The notes under the pieces were generated by a model, which did not search any database, was not told the origin of the DNA, and saw only the letters and a list, made by a program, of their open reading frames with translations. DNA of 64,000 nucleotides from an uncultured Roseateles sp. (GTDB taxonomy: Bacteria > Pseudomonadota > Gammaproteobacteria > Burkholderiales > Burkholderiaceae_C): positions 1 to 64,000 of the forward strand of contig NZ_CAMFJS010000023.1 of NCBI RefSeq assembly GCF_945956965.1, written 5' to 3'. Each line of letters begins with the position of its first letter. Positions within the stretch are counted from its first letter, which is position 1. Made by a program: the position numbers and the translations under genes. Shown here one piece after another: positions 18,246 to 29,500 of the stretch.

Positions 18246-18602
18246 TCAAGGCTTGAGCGACTGAATCAGTCTCGCTGGGTCGAAGCCGAGCTGGGTTTGG
18301 CCTCGCACCACCAGCGTGGGCGTGCCGCGCGCGCCACGCGCTTGATACTCAGCGAGGCAGGCGGCGTCGCTCTCGATAAAGCATTCCCGGAAAGGCACTT
18401 GCCGCGCCGTCATCCAGGCGCGCGCTTTTTCGCAGTAGACGCAGGTCAGGGAGGACAGCATCACGATGTCCCCTGGCTTGGCGAGCGCACGCAACGCTTC
18501 GCTCTGCCCGCGCCCCAGCCACCATGACGCAGCCTGGGAGGCCCCGAGCACCAAGGCCAGGATCAGCGCCAGCGACCAGAAATCAGCCCTGCGCCTGGCC
18601 AT
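18246..18602 (-). CDS. Membrane-anchored glutaredoxin-like protein
   Basis: 118 residues. One N-terminal transmembrane segment (about residues 9-28) is followed by a thioredoxin/glutaredoxin fold. MLSSLTCVYCEKARAWM carries a CxxC (CVYC) redox site, and GTPTLVVRG holds the conserved cis-proline. The helix and topology predict a periplasm-facing redox domain, although a cytoplasmic orientation cannot be excluded given the positively charged N-terminus MARRR. Substrate unknown. Convergent with yciO, 17 bp apart. Confidence 0.75.
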   Translation of the reverse strand: MARRRADFWSLALILALVLGASQAASWWLGRGQSEALRALAKPGDIVMLSSLTCVYCEKARAWMTARQVPFRECFIESDAACLAEYQARGARGTPTLVVRGQTQLGFDPARLIQSLKP

Positions 18603-18741
18603 CAGAAAGACTGCCTCAGCGCAAAGTGTTTAAGGGCTGGCGCCACCCTATCGGGCGCAGCCACAATCTGCAGCAAGTCTGGCGCGTAAGGCGGTGCGGA
18701 AGCACTCATGCGCTCAAGCCCCAGGCGCATGGCGGCGGGCT

Positions 18742-19095
18742 TTAGACCGCAGCCGTCACCACAATTTCCACCTTCCACTCGGCGCGGGCCAGCTTAGCCT
18801 CGACCGTGGCGCGGGGTGGGGTGTGGCCGGGCGCAACCCAGGCGTCCCAGGCGGCGTTCATGCCGGGGAAGTCGGCCAGGTCGGCGATGAAGATCTGGGC
18901 GCGCAAGATCTTGGTCTTGTCGCTGCCGGCCTTGGCCAGCAAGGCGTCGATGGCGGCCAACACCTGGGCGGTTTGGCCGGTGATGTCTTGCGTGGCATCT
19001 TCGGGCACCTGGCCGGCCAGGTAGACCACGCCGTTGTAGACGGCCATCTCGGACATGCGCGCGCCGACGTCAAAGCGTTGGATGGAGTTGCTCAT
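18742..19095 (-). CDS. RidA/YjgF family protein (reactive imine/enamine deaminase family)
   Basis: 117 residues. Family signs: AVYNGVVYLAGQVPED, TGQTAQVLAAIDALLAKAGSDKTKILRAQIFIADLADF, AWDAWV and the C-terminal PPRATVEAKLARAEWKVEIVVTA, where the Arg in PPRATVE is the substrate-carboxylate-binding residue of active RidA. RidA proteins hydrolyse 2-aminoacrylate and related intermediates from PLP enzymes. The trimer fold and active arginine suggest activity, but subfamily (Rid1-7) is not determinable by eye. It starts one base downstream of the plsY stop, so they form an operon. Confidence 0.87.
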   Translation of the reverse strand: MSNSIQRFDVGARMSEMAVYNGVVYLAGQVPEDATQDITGQTAQVLAAIDALLAKAGSDKTKILRAQIFIADLADFPGMNAAWDAWVAPGHTPPRATVEAKLARAEWKVEIVVTAAV

Positions 19096-19096
19096 T

Positions 19097-19819
19097 TCAG
19101 GAACCTTTCTTTTTGGACGGATGGTGGTGCGAATGACCATGCGGCTTGGCGCCCACATGCCCATGCGGATGCTTTTTGCTCGTGCCAGCGGCTGGCACAG
19201 CGCCTGCGGCCTTGTGGCCGAGCTTGCTCTCGGTGCCATTGAGCAGCTTCTTGATGTTCTCAAGATGACGCCACACCAGCAGCAAAGCCATCAGGATCAG
19301 CACGCCGACGATGGGGCCCGTATCCCAGATCAGCATTTGGTAGAAGGGCGCGAAGGCCGCAGCGGTCAATGAGGCCAGCGAAGAGTAGCGGAAGAAGTAG
19401 GCCATGATCACCCAGGTGGCCAAGGTCGACAGGCCCAGAACCGGGTTCAGCGCCAAGATCACACCGGCCGCGGTGGCCACACCCTTGCCGCCTTCAAAGC
19501 GGAAGAACACCGGCCACAAATGTCCCAGGAAGGCGCCCAGGCCCACCAAGGCAGCCGTGCCTTCACCCAGGCCGAAACGGGCGCCGTACAGCGTCACCAG
19601 CAGCACCGGCACATAGCCCTTGAGTGCGTCGAACAGCAGCGTCAGGATGGCGGCCTTTTTATTGCCGGAGCGCAGCACATTGGTGGCGCCGGGGTTGCCC
19701 GAGCCATAGCTGCGCGGGTCCGACAAGCCCATGAAGCGGCTGATGATGACGGCAAACGAGAGCGAGCCGACGAGGTAGCCGCAAATGGCGGCCAGCAGAG
19801 GGAGGAGTTGTTCTTGCAT
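19097..19819 (-). CDS. plsY: Glycerol-3-phosphate acyltransferase PlsY with His-rich tail
   Basis: 240 residues. The membrane core (about residues 1-190) has the PlsY motifs GSLSFAVIISRFMGLSDPRSYGSGNPGATNVLR (phosphate loop, split over the first loop), FFRFEGGKGVATAAG and NPV. PlsY acylates glycerol-3-phosphate from acyl-phosphate, the first step of phospholipid synthesis, in the inner membrane. Unusual: after the last helix there is a tail of about 45 residues rich in His, Lys and Gly (GHVGAKPHGHSHHHPSKKKG) not found in typical PlsY (about 200 aa). It is upstream of ridA and downstream of ybaK on the same strand. Confidence 0.93.
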   Translation of the reverse strand: MQEQLLPLLAAICGYLVGSLSFAVIISRFMGLSDPRSYGSGNPGATNVLRSGNKKAAILTLLFDALKGYVPVLLVTLYGARFGLGEGTAALVGLGAFLGHLWPVFFRFEGGKGVATAAGVILALNPVLGLSTLATWVIMAYFFRYSSLASLTAAAFAPFYQMLIWDTGPIVGVLILMALLLVWRHLENIKKLLNGTESKLGHKAAGAVPAAGTSKKHPHGHVGAKPHGHSHHHPSKKKGS

Positions 19820-19825
19820 GGGGCG

Positions 19826-20320
19826 CTATTCTGCACTGGCGCAGTGGACCGGCCGCGCTGCCAGCAGCTCGACCAGCACCTGCGGCGCCAAGCCGACCAA
19901 AAAACCACGTCGGCCGCCGTTGATGCAGATGCGCGGCAGCTCAAGAATCGTCGCCTCGACATAGATGGGCATGGCCTTTTTGCAGCCAAACGGTGAGGTG
20001 CCGCCCACCATATAGCCGCTGTGGCGTTGCGCCACTTCGGGCTTGCAGGGCTCGACCTTTTTGCAGGGGATTTGCCGCGCCAATTCCTTCAGGCTGACCT
20101 GGCGGTCGCCGTGCATCAGCACGATCAGGGGCTGGGCTTTTTCATCCTGCATCACCAGGGTCTTGATGACCTCATGCTCGGGCACGCCGAGCTGGCGCGA
20201 GGACTCCCCGGTGCCGCCGTGCTCGACATAGTCATACACATGCTCGCTAAAGCTAACGCCTTGGCGGCGCAGCATCTGCGTGGCCGGGGTTTCGCTGACG
20301 TGGACTGTTTTCTTGCTCAT
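19826..20320 (-). CDS. ybaK: Cys-tRNA(Pro)/Cys-tRNA deacylase YbaK
   Basis: About 164 residues of the YbaK/EbsC fold. Features: TPATQMLRRQGVSFSEHVYDYVEHGG, TLVMQDEKAQPLIVLMHGDRQVSLKELAR and the YbaK loop GYMVGGTSPFGCKKAMPIYVE with the catalytic lysine region. It removes cysteine mis-attached to tRNA-Pro by ProRS. Two ATGs are possible: 20320 (MSKKTVHV) with GGAG 11 bases upstream, or 20329 with GGAG only two bases upstream; I prefer 20320. It lies 6 bp before plsY. Confidence 0.93.
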   Translation of the reverse strand: MSKKTVHVSETPATQMLRRQGVSFSEHVYDYVEHGGTGESSRQLGVPEHEVIKTLVMQDEKAQPLIVLMHGDRQVSLKELARQIPCKKVEPCKPEVAQRHSGYMVGGTSPFGCKKAMPIYVEATILELPRICINGGRRGFLVGLAPQVLVELLAARPVHCASAE

Positions 20321-20391
20321 GCCAAGCATTTTCTCCGACTGCGGTCAGAATCTGGCCCATCGCCATTCTTCTGAGCCCGCAGCACCCGCCC

Positions 20392-21462
20392 ATGAGCAAC
20401 ACGCCCCGCCCCGAACTCATCCGCAACTCGCTGGCCATCTTGAGCGTCGCGCTGATGATGGCCGCCTCGCTGTGGGTGCTGCGGCCCTTTCTCGGGCCCT
20501 TGATCTGGGCCACCATGGTGGTGGTGGCCACCTGGCCGATGATGCGCGGCCTGCAAGCGCGGCTGTGGGGCCGGCGCGGGTTGGCCACCGGCGTGATGGT
20601 GCTGGCCCTGCTGCTGGTGCTCTTCGTGCCCTTGTCGATTGCACTGACGGCCATGATCACGCATGCCGACAGCGTGGTCGCCCTGGCCAACAAGCTGGCC
20701 GATGCGAACTTGCCCGAGCCGCCGGAATGGGTGGCCCAGCTGCCCTTGGTGGGCGGCAGCGTGGCCGAAATCTGGCACCGCGTGGCCGTGGATGGTTACG
20801 GTTATGTGATGGCCTTGGTCAAGCCCTATTTCGGCATCTCCTTCAAATGGCTGGCGGGTCAGGCCGGTGGCCTTGGCATGATCGGCCTGCAGTTCCTGAT
20901 CACGGTGGGCATTGCCGGCGTGCTGTACAGCTATGGCGAAACCGCCGCGCGTGGCGTGCGCGGCTTCGCCTTGCGCCTGGCCGGCGCCCAGGGTGACCAG
21001 GTCATCACCTTGGCCGGCCAAGCCATTCGCGGCGTGGCACTGGGTATTGTGGTGACGGCCATCGTGCAATCCTCCATGGGCGGCGTGGCCTTGCTGATCG
21101 TCGGCGTACCCTTTGCCGGCCTGCTGGCCGCCGTGATGTTCATGGCCTGCCTGGCGCAGATTGGCCCGGTGCTGGTGCTCGCCCCGGCCGTGGGCTGGTT
21201 GTACTGGAGCGGTGACAACACCTGGGGCACGGTGCTGCTGATCTTCACGCTGGTCATCACCTCGCTGGACAATGTGCTGCGCCCCTGGTTGATCAGAAAA
21301 GGCGCCGACCTGCCCCTGCTCTTGATCTTCTCCGGCGTCATCGGTGGCCTGCTGGCTTTCGGCTTGGTGGGCCTGTTTGTGGGGCCGGTGGTGCTGGCGG
21401 TGACCTACACCATGCTGATCGCCTGGATCGGCGATGACATGCCGCCCGAAGAGAACCACTAA
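20392..21462 (+). CDS. AI-2E family transporter (YdiK-like permease)
   Basis: 356-residue polytopic membrane protein with about seven to eight helices. The two N-terminal helices are separated by a short loop (LIWATMVVVATWPMMRGL), followed by a soluble stretch and the conserved C-terminal block GPVLVLAPAVGWLYWSGDNTWGTVLLIFTLVITSLDNVLRPWLI typical of the PF01594 family. Members include TqsA (AI-2 exporter) and YdiK; some are Na+/H+ antiporters, so the substrate cannot be assigned. Its stop codon overlaps the convergent pbpC stop by 4 bp. Confidence 0.88.
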   Translation: MSNTPRPELIRNSLAILSVALMMAASLWVLRPFLGPLIWATMVVVATWPMMRGLQARLWGRRGLATGVMVLALLLVLFVPLSIALTAMITHADSVVALANKLADANLPEPPEWVAQLPLVGGSVAEIWHRVAVDGYGYVMALVKPYFGISFKWLAGQAGGLGMIGLQFLITVGIAGVLYSYGETAARGVRGFALRLAGAQGDQVITLAGQAIRGVALGIVVTAIVQSSMGGVALLIVGVPFAGLLAAVMFMACLAQIGPVLVLAPAVGWLYWSGDNTWGTVLLIFTLVITSLDNVLRPWLIRKGADLPLLLIFSGVIGGLLAFGLVGLFVGPVVLAVTYTMLIAWIGDDMPPEENH

Positions 21463-23534
21463 GGCTTCTTCAGCAACTCCGCCCCACGCACCTCAAAAGC
21501 CACCGCCTGCAAGACCTGACCCCGGGCGTCCAAAAGGCGCAAACGGTGCTTGCCAGGCTTGGGCGCCCATTGCCAACTGGCGCCTCGCCCCAGGGCTTTG
21601 CCATTGAGCTCCCACAGCCCCGCCTGGCCTTCGAAGCGGATGCGTTGGGCCTGCGGCGGAATGTCGGGGTCCAGCGCAAAAATGCTGCCATCGCGTGGGC
21701 TGGCAATGCCCATGGCGGCGCGTGCGCCCATCTGAGCGGTGCTGCGCATCAGGGCCTGTTCGGTGCCGGCCACAAACCATTCTTCGCGGGAGGGCTCCCG
21801 CTGGTCCTCGAACTCCACACGCTGATGCAGCACGCCGGCCGGCGGCTGCGGCGCGCGCGAGGAGCGGCCCCGATGCAGATGGCGCATCAAGCCGGCCCAG
21901 ATAGGCGCCGCGCCGCTGATGCCGCTGACCCCATGCATGGGCGCGCCGCTGGCATTGCCGACCCAGACGCCCACCACAAAGCGATCGGAAAAGCCCAGGC
22001 ACCAGTTGTCGCGCATGTCCTTGCTAGTTCCGGTTTTGACGGCCGCAAAACCGCTGGTGGCCAAGGGGCTGTCCAGGCCGAAAGTGAGCGCGCGGGCATT
22101 GTTGTCGGCCAGCATGTCCGCCACGATGAAGGCGGCGGGTGAGCGGTCATTGGCCAGCGTCCGATACGCTTGGGTCAGCTTGAGCAAGCTCACCTCAGAG
22201 CTTCCCAGGGCCAGCGACAGGCCGTAAAAGCCCGCACTTTCACGCAGCCCAAGGCCCAGGGCATTGAGGCGCTCAAACAGCGGGTCCACGCCCAGCATGG
22301 CGGTCAGCTTGACGGCTGGCACATTCAGGCTATTGCCCAGGGCGGCGCGCGCCGAGACATAGCCGCGAAAAGTCTTGTCATAGTTTTGCGGCAGATAAAG
22401 GCCTGACGGGGTGCTGATCTGCGCCGCTGAGTCATCCAGCCAGCTGGCCGCGGTGATCAGCTTTTTCTCCAGCGCCAGCTGGTAGATGAAGGGCTTGAGC
22501 GTGGAGCCCGGCTGGCGCCGCGCCAGCACGCCGTCGACCTGGGCTGCACTGGAATAGTCATCCCCGCTGCTGCCCACCCAGGCCAGCACCGCGCCGCTGG
22601 CCCGGTCCAGCACCAGCACAGCGCCGTCCTCCACATTGCGGGCGGAGAGCTCAGCCAATTGCTGGCGCAGCAGACTCAAGGCCAGGCGCTGCAGAGCGGC
22701 GTCCAGGCTGCTGGGCTGGCGCGACGGGCCGTCCGCCTTGAGCACTTGGCGCGCGTAATGCGGCGCCAGGGCCTCGCCTTGCAGCGGGGCGGCGGGCCGG
22801 GCCAGCAAGGCCTCGACCTGACCCTGTACCGCCGCGCAGTTGGCAGCCGCCCCCTGCAGCTTGAGCAAGGCGCAAGCCCGCTCGGCCACGCGCGCCGGCG
22901 CGGCATTGGGCGCGCGCACCAGGGCGGCGGCCAGGGCGGCCTCCTGGGTCGTCAGCCCGGAAGGATGCTTGCCGAACAGGGTTTGGCTCAGCGCATGGAT
23001 GCCGATCACCTCACCCCGGAACGGCACGCTGTTGAGATAGGCCTCCAGGATCTGCGCCTTGCTCCAGTTGCGTTCCAGCCGCCCGGCCTGCCAGGCTTGG
23101 CCGAGCTTCTGGCCCAGGCTGCGGCCGCCGCTGGGCCGCGCCAAGCCTTCGTCAAGCAAACCCGCCAGCTGCATGGTGATGGTGGATGCACCCCGCGTGC
23201 GGGTGTTCCACAAATTGCCAAAACCGGCGCTGGCCACCGCTGCCCAATCAACGCCGCTGTGGGCGTAAAAGCGCTGATCCTCGCCCAGCAGCATGGCCGT
23301 CAGCAAGGCGGGCGACATCTCGGCCAAGGGAACCCACGCCAGGCTGCGGCGCTGCATATCCAGGCGCAGGGTCTGCAAGACCTGACCCTGGCGGTCCAGC
23401 AAGGTGAAGTCAGACACTTTATGGGCCGCCTTAACCTCGGCAAAGCTGGCCTGCGCCGCTGCCGGCGGGGCCAGCAAGCTCAGCGCGAGGCAAAATGCCA
23501 AAGCCGAGGCAAGCGCCGCCCTCCTCATCCTCAA
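21459..23534 (-). CDS. pbpC: Penicillin-binding protein 1C
   Basis: 691-residue bifunctional class A PBP. Signal-like N-terminus (ALASALAFCLALSLLAPPAAAQA). Glycosyltransferase (GT51) motifs LLGEDQRFYAHSGVDW and RGASTITMQLAGLL. Transpeptidase motifs are GSTLKPF (SxxK), SLN and KTGTS. The C-terminal BiPBP_C domain is present (FALDPDIPPQAQRIRFEGQAG). Its start overlaps the stop of the alpha-2-macroglobulin gene by 4 bp, the conserved partnership first described in E. coli (yfhM-pbpC), suggesting coordinated cell-wall repair and protease defence in the periplasm. Confidence 0.95.
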   Translation of the reverse strand: MRMRRAALASALAFCLALSLLAPPAAAQASFAEVKAAHKVSDFTLLDRQGQVLQTLRLDMQRRSLAWVPLAEMSPALLTAMLLGEDQRFYAHSGVDWAAVASAGFGNLWNTRTRGASTITMQLAGLLDEGLARPSGGRSLGQKLGQAWQAGRLERNWSKAQILEAYLNSVPFRGEVIGIHALSQTLFGKHPSGLTTQEAALAAALVRAPNAAPARVAERACALLKLQGAAANCAAVQGQVEALLARPAAPLQGEALAPHYARQVLKADGPSRQPSSLDAALQRLALSLLRQQLAELSARNVEDGAVLVLDRASGAVLAWVGSSGDDYSSAAQVDGVLARRQPGSTLKPFIYQLALEKKLITAASWLDDSAAQISTPSGLYLPQNYDKTFRGYVSARAALGNSLNVPAVKLTAMLGVDPLFERLNALGLGLRESAGFYGLSLALGSSEVSLLKLTQAYRTLANDRSPAAFIVADMLADNNARALTFGLDSPLATSGFAAVKTGTSKDMRDNWCLGFSDRFVVGVWVGNASGAPMHGVSGISGAAPIWAGLMRHLHRGRSSRAPQPPAGVLHQRVEFEDQREPSREEWFVAGTEQALMRSTAQMGARAAMGIASPRDGSIFALDPDIPPQAQRIRFEGQAGLWELNGKALGRGASWQWAPKPGKHRLRLLDARGQVLQAVAFEVRGAELLKKP

Positions 23535-26500
23535 GGCGCGACCTCCATCTGCTGCTGCGGCAGCACGCCGAAGCTGTCGGGCGCATACATGGCCTCGGCC
23601 CGGGTGCCGGGCAGCTGGAAGCGGCCGGCATTATTCAGGCGCACAAGGTACTCCACCGTGTGCTTGCCGCGCGGCAGATAGTCGAAATAGCCGCGCCAGG
23701 CCTCGAAGCTGCGCTCTTCAAAAGTGGGCCAGATGGTGCTTTGATTGCGCTGGCCTTGCTGGGCCAACTCACTTTCACCGCCCAGCCCTGATCCCAGCAC
23801 CGCCGCGCCGGGCGGCAGCGGGTCGGCCAGCACCACCCAGCTCATATCGCTGCTGGCTTCCAGCTCCAGCCGCACCTTGAGGACATCGCCACGCGACCAT
23901 TTGCCCGCCGTCTTTTGCTCCACCGGCAGCAAGGTGCGCGTGAGGCGGTAGCCCGAGTACAAGGCCTGCTTGAGCGGCACGGCGGCCAACGACTGGGTCG
24001 TCACGAAAGGCTTGCCCGTGCCCTCTTGCGTCAGCGTCAAATTGCCGCTGGCCCAGGGCATCAACAGGCTGCCGCCCTTGGCTTGCGTGGCCCAATCCAG
24101 GCTTTGGGTCTGGCCGCCCAGTTCGGCCCGGGTGCGGCCACTCACAGCGACGCGCTCGAAGCGAGCGCTGAACTTGTCCAGCGCCAGCACACCCCACAGA
24201 TTGGCCGTGGTGGTGGACCAAGCGCCCAGGCGCTGGCGTGCCAGCGTGCCTTGCAGCAAGCGCGGCAGCTCTGTCGCCCAAGTCGCATCCTCCAGCACGG
24301 CCAGCAGCAGGCGCGAGGCATTCGCATCGGCACTGTCCATCAACCACCACCAGGCATCACCCTCCTCAGTGCTGAAGCGCAAGGTGGTGCCGGCATAAGT
24401 GAGACGGCTGCGCAGCAGGTTTTGCGCCTCAAGAATGCGGGCCTGGCGCTGCGGCGCGGACTGCAGGCGCTGGTGAATTTGCAGCCAGTCCAGCACAGCG
24501 GCAGTAGGCCAGGTCGGCAGCGCCTGAGCGTCCACCGTGCTGAGCATGGCCGGCGTGGCGCGGCCGTGGCGCGACAAGGCCTCCAGCGCGGCCAGGCGGC
24601 GCACTTGCTGGTCAAGCTGGCCGGGTTTGGGCGTCCAGGGCTGGCGCAGCAAACGTCCTTCGACAAAAGCCGTCAGGCCGTCCAGCATGCGGGCGCGCGG
24701 CAGCGCGGGAATCTCCCGCCCGGCCTCATGCGCGGCCGCGATCAGATAGGCGGTGAGGCGTTCGCTGCCGGCCGAAGCGGCTTCCGGCGCCGGCGGGAAG
24801 TAGCTGGCCAGACCGTCCCGGTCCAAATAGCCCGGCAGTTTGGCGCCCCAAGCCTGCCACAGCGCGTCGTCATGCAGGCCAATGGCTTTGGACGCCATTT
24901 GCTCCAGGCAGCTATAGGGATAAGTTTCAAAGAAACGCCGCGGGCCGGGCAGATCGCCACCCAACTTGGGCAAGAGGTTGAGCTGAATGCCGCCGCGCTT
25001 AACGCCGCTCAGCGGCAAGGCATCAGCCGGCGGCGCCACCGGTAGGCTGAACTTGCCGTCCAGCTGAGTCAGGCTGGCTTGCAAGACTTGCAAGGGCACG
25101 GCGGGCAGCACGCTTTGCTTGAACTTCAGGCGGTCTTGGGCCGCGCCACTCGCATTGGCGGCAGCGCCCTGCTCTTGCGCTGCGGCCTCCCAGTTCAAAC
25201 TCTGCACGCCGACGGGCACCGTCACCGGCCATTGCACTTGGGCAGCAGCACCAGCGGCCAGCTGAACACTTTGCGCAGGCAAAGGCTTTTCCAGCCCCGG
25301 CGCCTGCAGCGTGGCCTGCAAGCTCATGGCCCGGCTGCTGCTATTGCGCAGGGTCAGCATGGCTTGGAATTGGTCACCCTCACGCACCAGCGGCGGCAGG
25401 CCGGACAGCACTTGCAGATCTTGCGTCACCCGCACCGTGGCCTGGCCGGTGCCAAAGCGCTGGGCGCCGGCATCGGCAATCGCCACCAGGCGGAAGCTGG
25501 TCAGCGAATCATTCAGCGGCACCTCGATCAGCGCCTCGCCCTGGGCGTCCAGCTTCACGCTGGGGCGCCACAAAAGCAAAGTGTCGAACAACTCTCGGGT
25601 GGCGCCCTGTCCGCCGCCGCCTCCGGCCGCCACGGCCTTGCGGCCGTAGTGGCGCCGGCCAATGATTTCGCTCTGCGCGGTGGACGTCTCAACCCCCCAG
25701 GCGCGCTGGCGGATCAAGGCGCCCAGCAGGTCCCAGCTCGTGTTGGCGCGCAGCGTCAGCAAGCCTTCATCCACGGCGGCAAAGGCCACATCGGCATCGG
25801 CCAGAGGCTTGCCGTCGGGCTGCAACACCTTGAGCTTGGCACGCACCGTCTGGCGCACGCCGTACTGGGCTTTGTCTGGCGTGACAGTCACTTGCAGCTG
25901 ATGCGCGGCCTGGCCCACTTGGAAGGCGGCCACGCCGAATTTGTAGGACGGCTTGGCCAGATCCACCAGGGCGGTGGGCGCCGGCATAGCGCGCGACTCA
26001 CGCCAGCTCTGCCACCAGTTCAGCGGCGCACGCCAGCCCCAGCTGAAAAAGCTGTACCAGGGCACATGGTGGATACGGCCCCGCAAGGCCAGCACGCTGA
26101 CGTAAACATTGGGCGCCCAGCTCGGTTCGATCTTGAGCGAGATGGTCGGGTCTTGCCCGCTGAGGGTGATCACGCGGGTGTCGATCACGCCTTCGCGCTC
26201 GATCGCCACCAAGGCCGTGGCCTCGCGGTAAGGCATGCGCACTTGCAGGCGCGCGGTTTCGCCGGGCTCGTAGCGCTGCTTTTCCGGCAGCACATCGATA
26301 CGGTCGTCATTGCTTTGGGCAAACCACTGCTCACCGCCCGCGCTCATCCACATGGTGGTGGCGGCCTGCACGCTGCGGCCTTCGGCGTCCTGGGCCTTTG
26401 CGATCAGCTCCACCTCGCCGTTAGCATCCACCCGCGGCTCGCAGTTCAGCAAGCCCTGAGCATCGCTAGTGCCGCTGCAAACAAGGCCCAAATCACGATG

Positions 26501-29500
26501 CTCCACATGGTTGTCGTAAGCGTAAAAGCCCCCCACCATGCGCTTGCGGCTGCTGATGGTTTGGTTGACCCGTCCGCGCACCTCCAGGCGTTGACCGGCC
26601 TGCGGCTTGCCGGCGGTGTCCAGCGCCAGCACGGTGAATTTCAGTTGACCGTCGCGATTGCTGGTCCAGGACGAAGCTCGCAGGCCCAACACCAGCTTGG
26701 CGGGCCACAGGGCGACGCGCTGGCTGGCGGTCTTGATCTCGCCATTCGGGTCGGCATAGCTCAGCTCGACTTGCAACTCCGAGGCTTGCTCCAGCTTGGG
26801 CAAGGGCTTGAGCAGCAGCTCCGCCGCGCCATTGCGGTCGCTCAGCAAGGCCACTTTGTCGGCTACCAGCTTGGCGCCCAAGGCGGCCTGGCTGGCCTCC
26901 CCCTCACCGTCCTCGCCTGACTCGGCCTCACCAGCACCGATGTATTGCGCATCGCTGCGGGGCGGATCAAAGCTAAAGCCGGGATAAGCCGCGAACTGCA
27001 CGGCACGCGGCCGCAGCAGGGCCGAAAGCTTGAGGGGGGCCTGCGCCATGCCGCCGCCCGACTGGTAGTTCAGCTGGGCACTCAGGCGCAGCTCAGTAGG
27101 CGCCACCGGCACTTGCTTGGGCGCGCTGATCTGGGCCAGCACCAGGGGCACGCGGAACTCTTCCACCCGGAACTCGCCGCTGTCCCAGGCACGGGCCGGC
27201 TGGCCGTTCTTGGCCGCGCGCAGCAGATTGATGCGGTAGCTGCCCAGCTTGGCATTGGCCGGAATCTGCCACTGCGAGCTGCTGCTACGCGGGCTGGGCC
27301 ACTGCAGCGGCAATAGCGTCTTTTGGCCCGTGCCCTCGTGGGTCAGTTGCACTTGGTCGGGCAATTGTGTGGGCGTGAGCAAGGCCAGGCCGCTGCCGGT
27401 CTCGGTGCGCAAGAAGTGCTTCATAGCCACCGTTTCCCCGGCGCGCAGCAAGCTGCGATCCAACACCGTGTGGGCGCGCAGGTCCGGGTTGCGGTCGCTG
27501 GAGGTGGGCAGATTGAAGCGCCAGGGCTCAATGCCCTGATTCCAATTGCTGAACACAAAAGCCATATCCGCCGGCGCCTTGGGGTCGCCGCCCGCGCCAG
27601 ACGCGGTTCTGGCGGTGACGAACAGGCCGTACTCGACCTCGCATCGGGCATTCGATCCGCGCGGCACAAGCGGCAGGCTGTCTTGAATGCGGGCCAGGCC
27701 TTGGGCATCGCTGCGGCCACTCCACACGCGTTTGCCCCGGCAGTCGTAAACGGCCAGCTCGGCATCCGCCACCGGCTTGGCATTGTCCAGGCGGGTCACC
27801 CAGACCAGGCTGTTTTCACGCCCTTGCTTGAAATGCACGCCCAGATTGGTGACCAGCACACCGGTGCGCACAAACATGCTGGTGTTGGCCTTGTCCAGCA
27901 GGGCCGCACCCAGGCGGGGCGAAGCGATTTCGACCACGTGGTAGCCCGGCTCGGCCAGCGGCAGGCCGATCACCTCGAAAGGTCTTGTCGCTTCGCCCTT
28001 TTCCTTGCCATTGCCCTTACCCTCGGCGGGATCGGGCAGCTTGAGTGTCTGCACCGCGTGTTCGGTCTGCAGCAGGGAGACCTCGCGGGTGTGCACATAA
28101 CGCGGCACTTGCCTGCTCTGGCTGCGGCCTTGCTCGTCGGTCCAGGTTTGCGTCTCCTGCCATTGCGCGGCGGGCAGGCCCAGCTCACGGGCCGGCAAGG
28201 TGGTCTCGTGATAGCGGCGCAGCTTGTTGTACCAGGCCAGCACCTCGGCATCACTGCCCAGGCGCTTGATGCGGATCTGGCCACCCGCCTTTGCCGCAGC
28301 AGCTGCCGACGCGTCTGCAGCCCAATCCGCTTGCACATGGCGCATGGTCACCGGCAGCACGGCAGGACCCTGAGCCTCACGCTCGATGATCCCAAAGGGC
28401 GCGGCCGCAAACTTGGCCAGCGGCGGCGCGGTGCCGGTCTGGATCTTCAGTGCGGCAAGATTGGCGGCATTGGCCAGCGGGCGGCCGCTGCGGTCGCGCA
28501 GCTCAGGCGGCAACTGCAGGCTGTATTCGGCGTTCTCGGCCAGGGGCGGGGCAAATTGCAGCTCGCTCAGCTCGGCCTGGGTATTGTCTTTGTCCACGCG
28601 CGGCGCTATTGCCGCGCCGCTCTTGGGCTGCAAGCGCATGCGCAGGGCCTGCTCGCGCGGCACGGCTTCGCTGAACAAGACGCGCAGGGGGCGGATCGGC
28701 AGGCAAGGCGCCTGGGCACGTTCGCGCTCGCAGCTGAACTCCGCCGTGAAGGGGCGGCGGACCTGGAACTGGTAGCGCTGCACGCCAGCATCACCCGTAG
28801 CTGAACCCGTGCCATGCTGCCACTTGATCAGCACCTGGGCTTCGGGCGGCAAGGGGCGCTGGCAGTTGAGCAGCACCGCCCAATCGGCCTGCTTGCCGCT
28901 GATGCGTTTGGCGGCCAGCACGGCGGCGCGCTCGGCGCCCTCCACCCGCTTGACGGGCAGGCGCTCGCCCAAGCCCTCGACCTCGCACCAGGCTTTTTTT
29001 GCCAGCATGGCATCGCTGACCGGGCCGTTGAATTGCAGCAGGAAATGCTGGTCTTCCTCGATCTGGCTGCCCTCCCAGGGCTGCACGCGGCTCACCACCG
29101 GCGCGCCGGTGCGCAACTCAAACTCACGCGGGCCGCTCACACTAATGCCGGCGAGGGGTTTGAACTGCGGATCCAGCGTGACCTTGCAGACCGAGCTGGC
29201 CGGCAGGGGCTGCTGCAGATCCAGCAACCATTCACGCTCGCTGGACCAGCGCCCCTGACCGGCGGGCGGCTTAGGCAAACCGGCACATTGCAGGGTGGCG
29301 GGCGCGGGCAAGCGCGGGTCGCCGGCGGGCACCACGGCATCAGAAAAACTCAGGCGCAGCTGACGCACCTCGCTGACCAGGCCGGCCTGACCGTCGGGGC
29401 TGAGGCGCACCGTCGTGGCGGCAGCTCCTGCGAGCGGCAAAGCCAGCAAACCCAGGACCAACATGGCAGCACGGCCCAAGCGCTGTGAAGCTTGCCCAAA

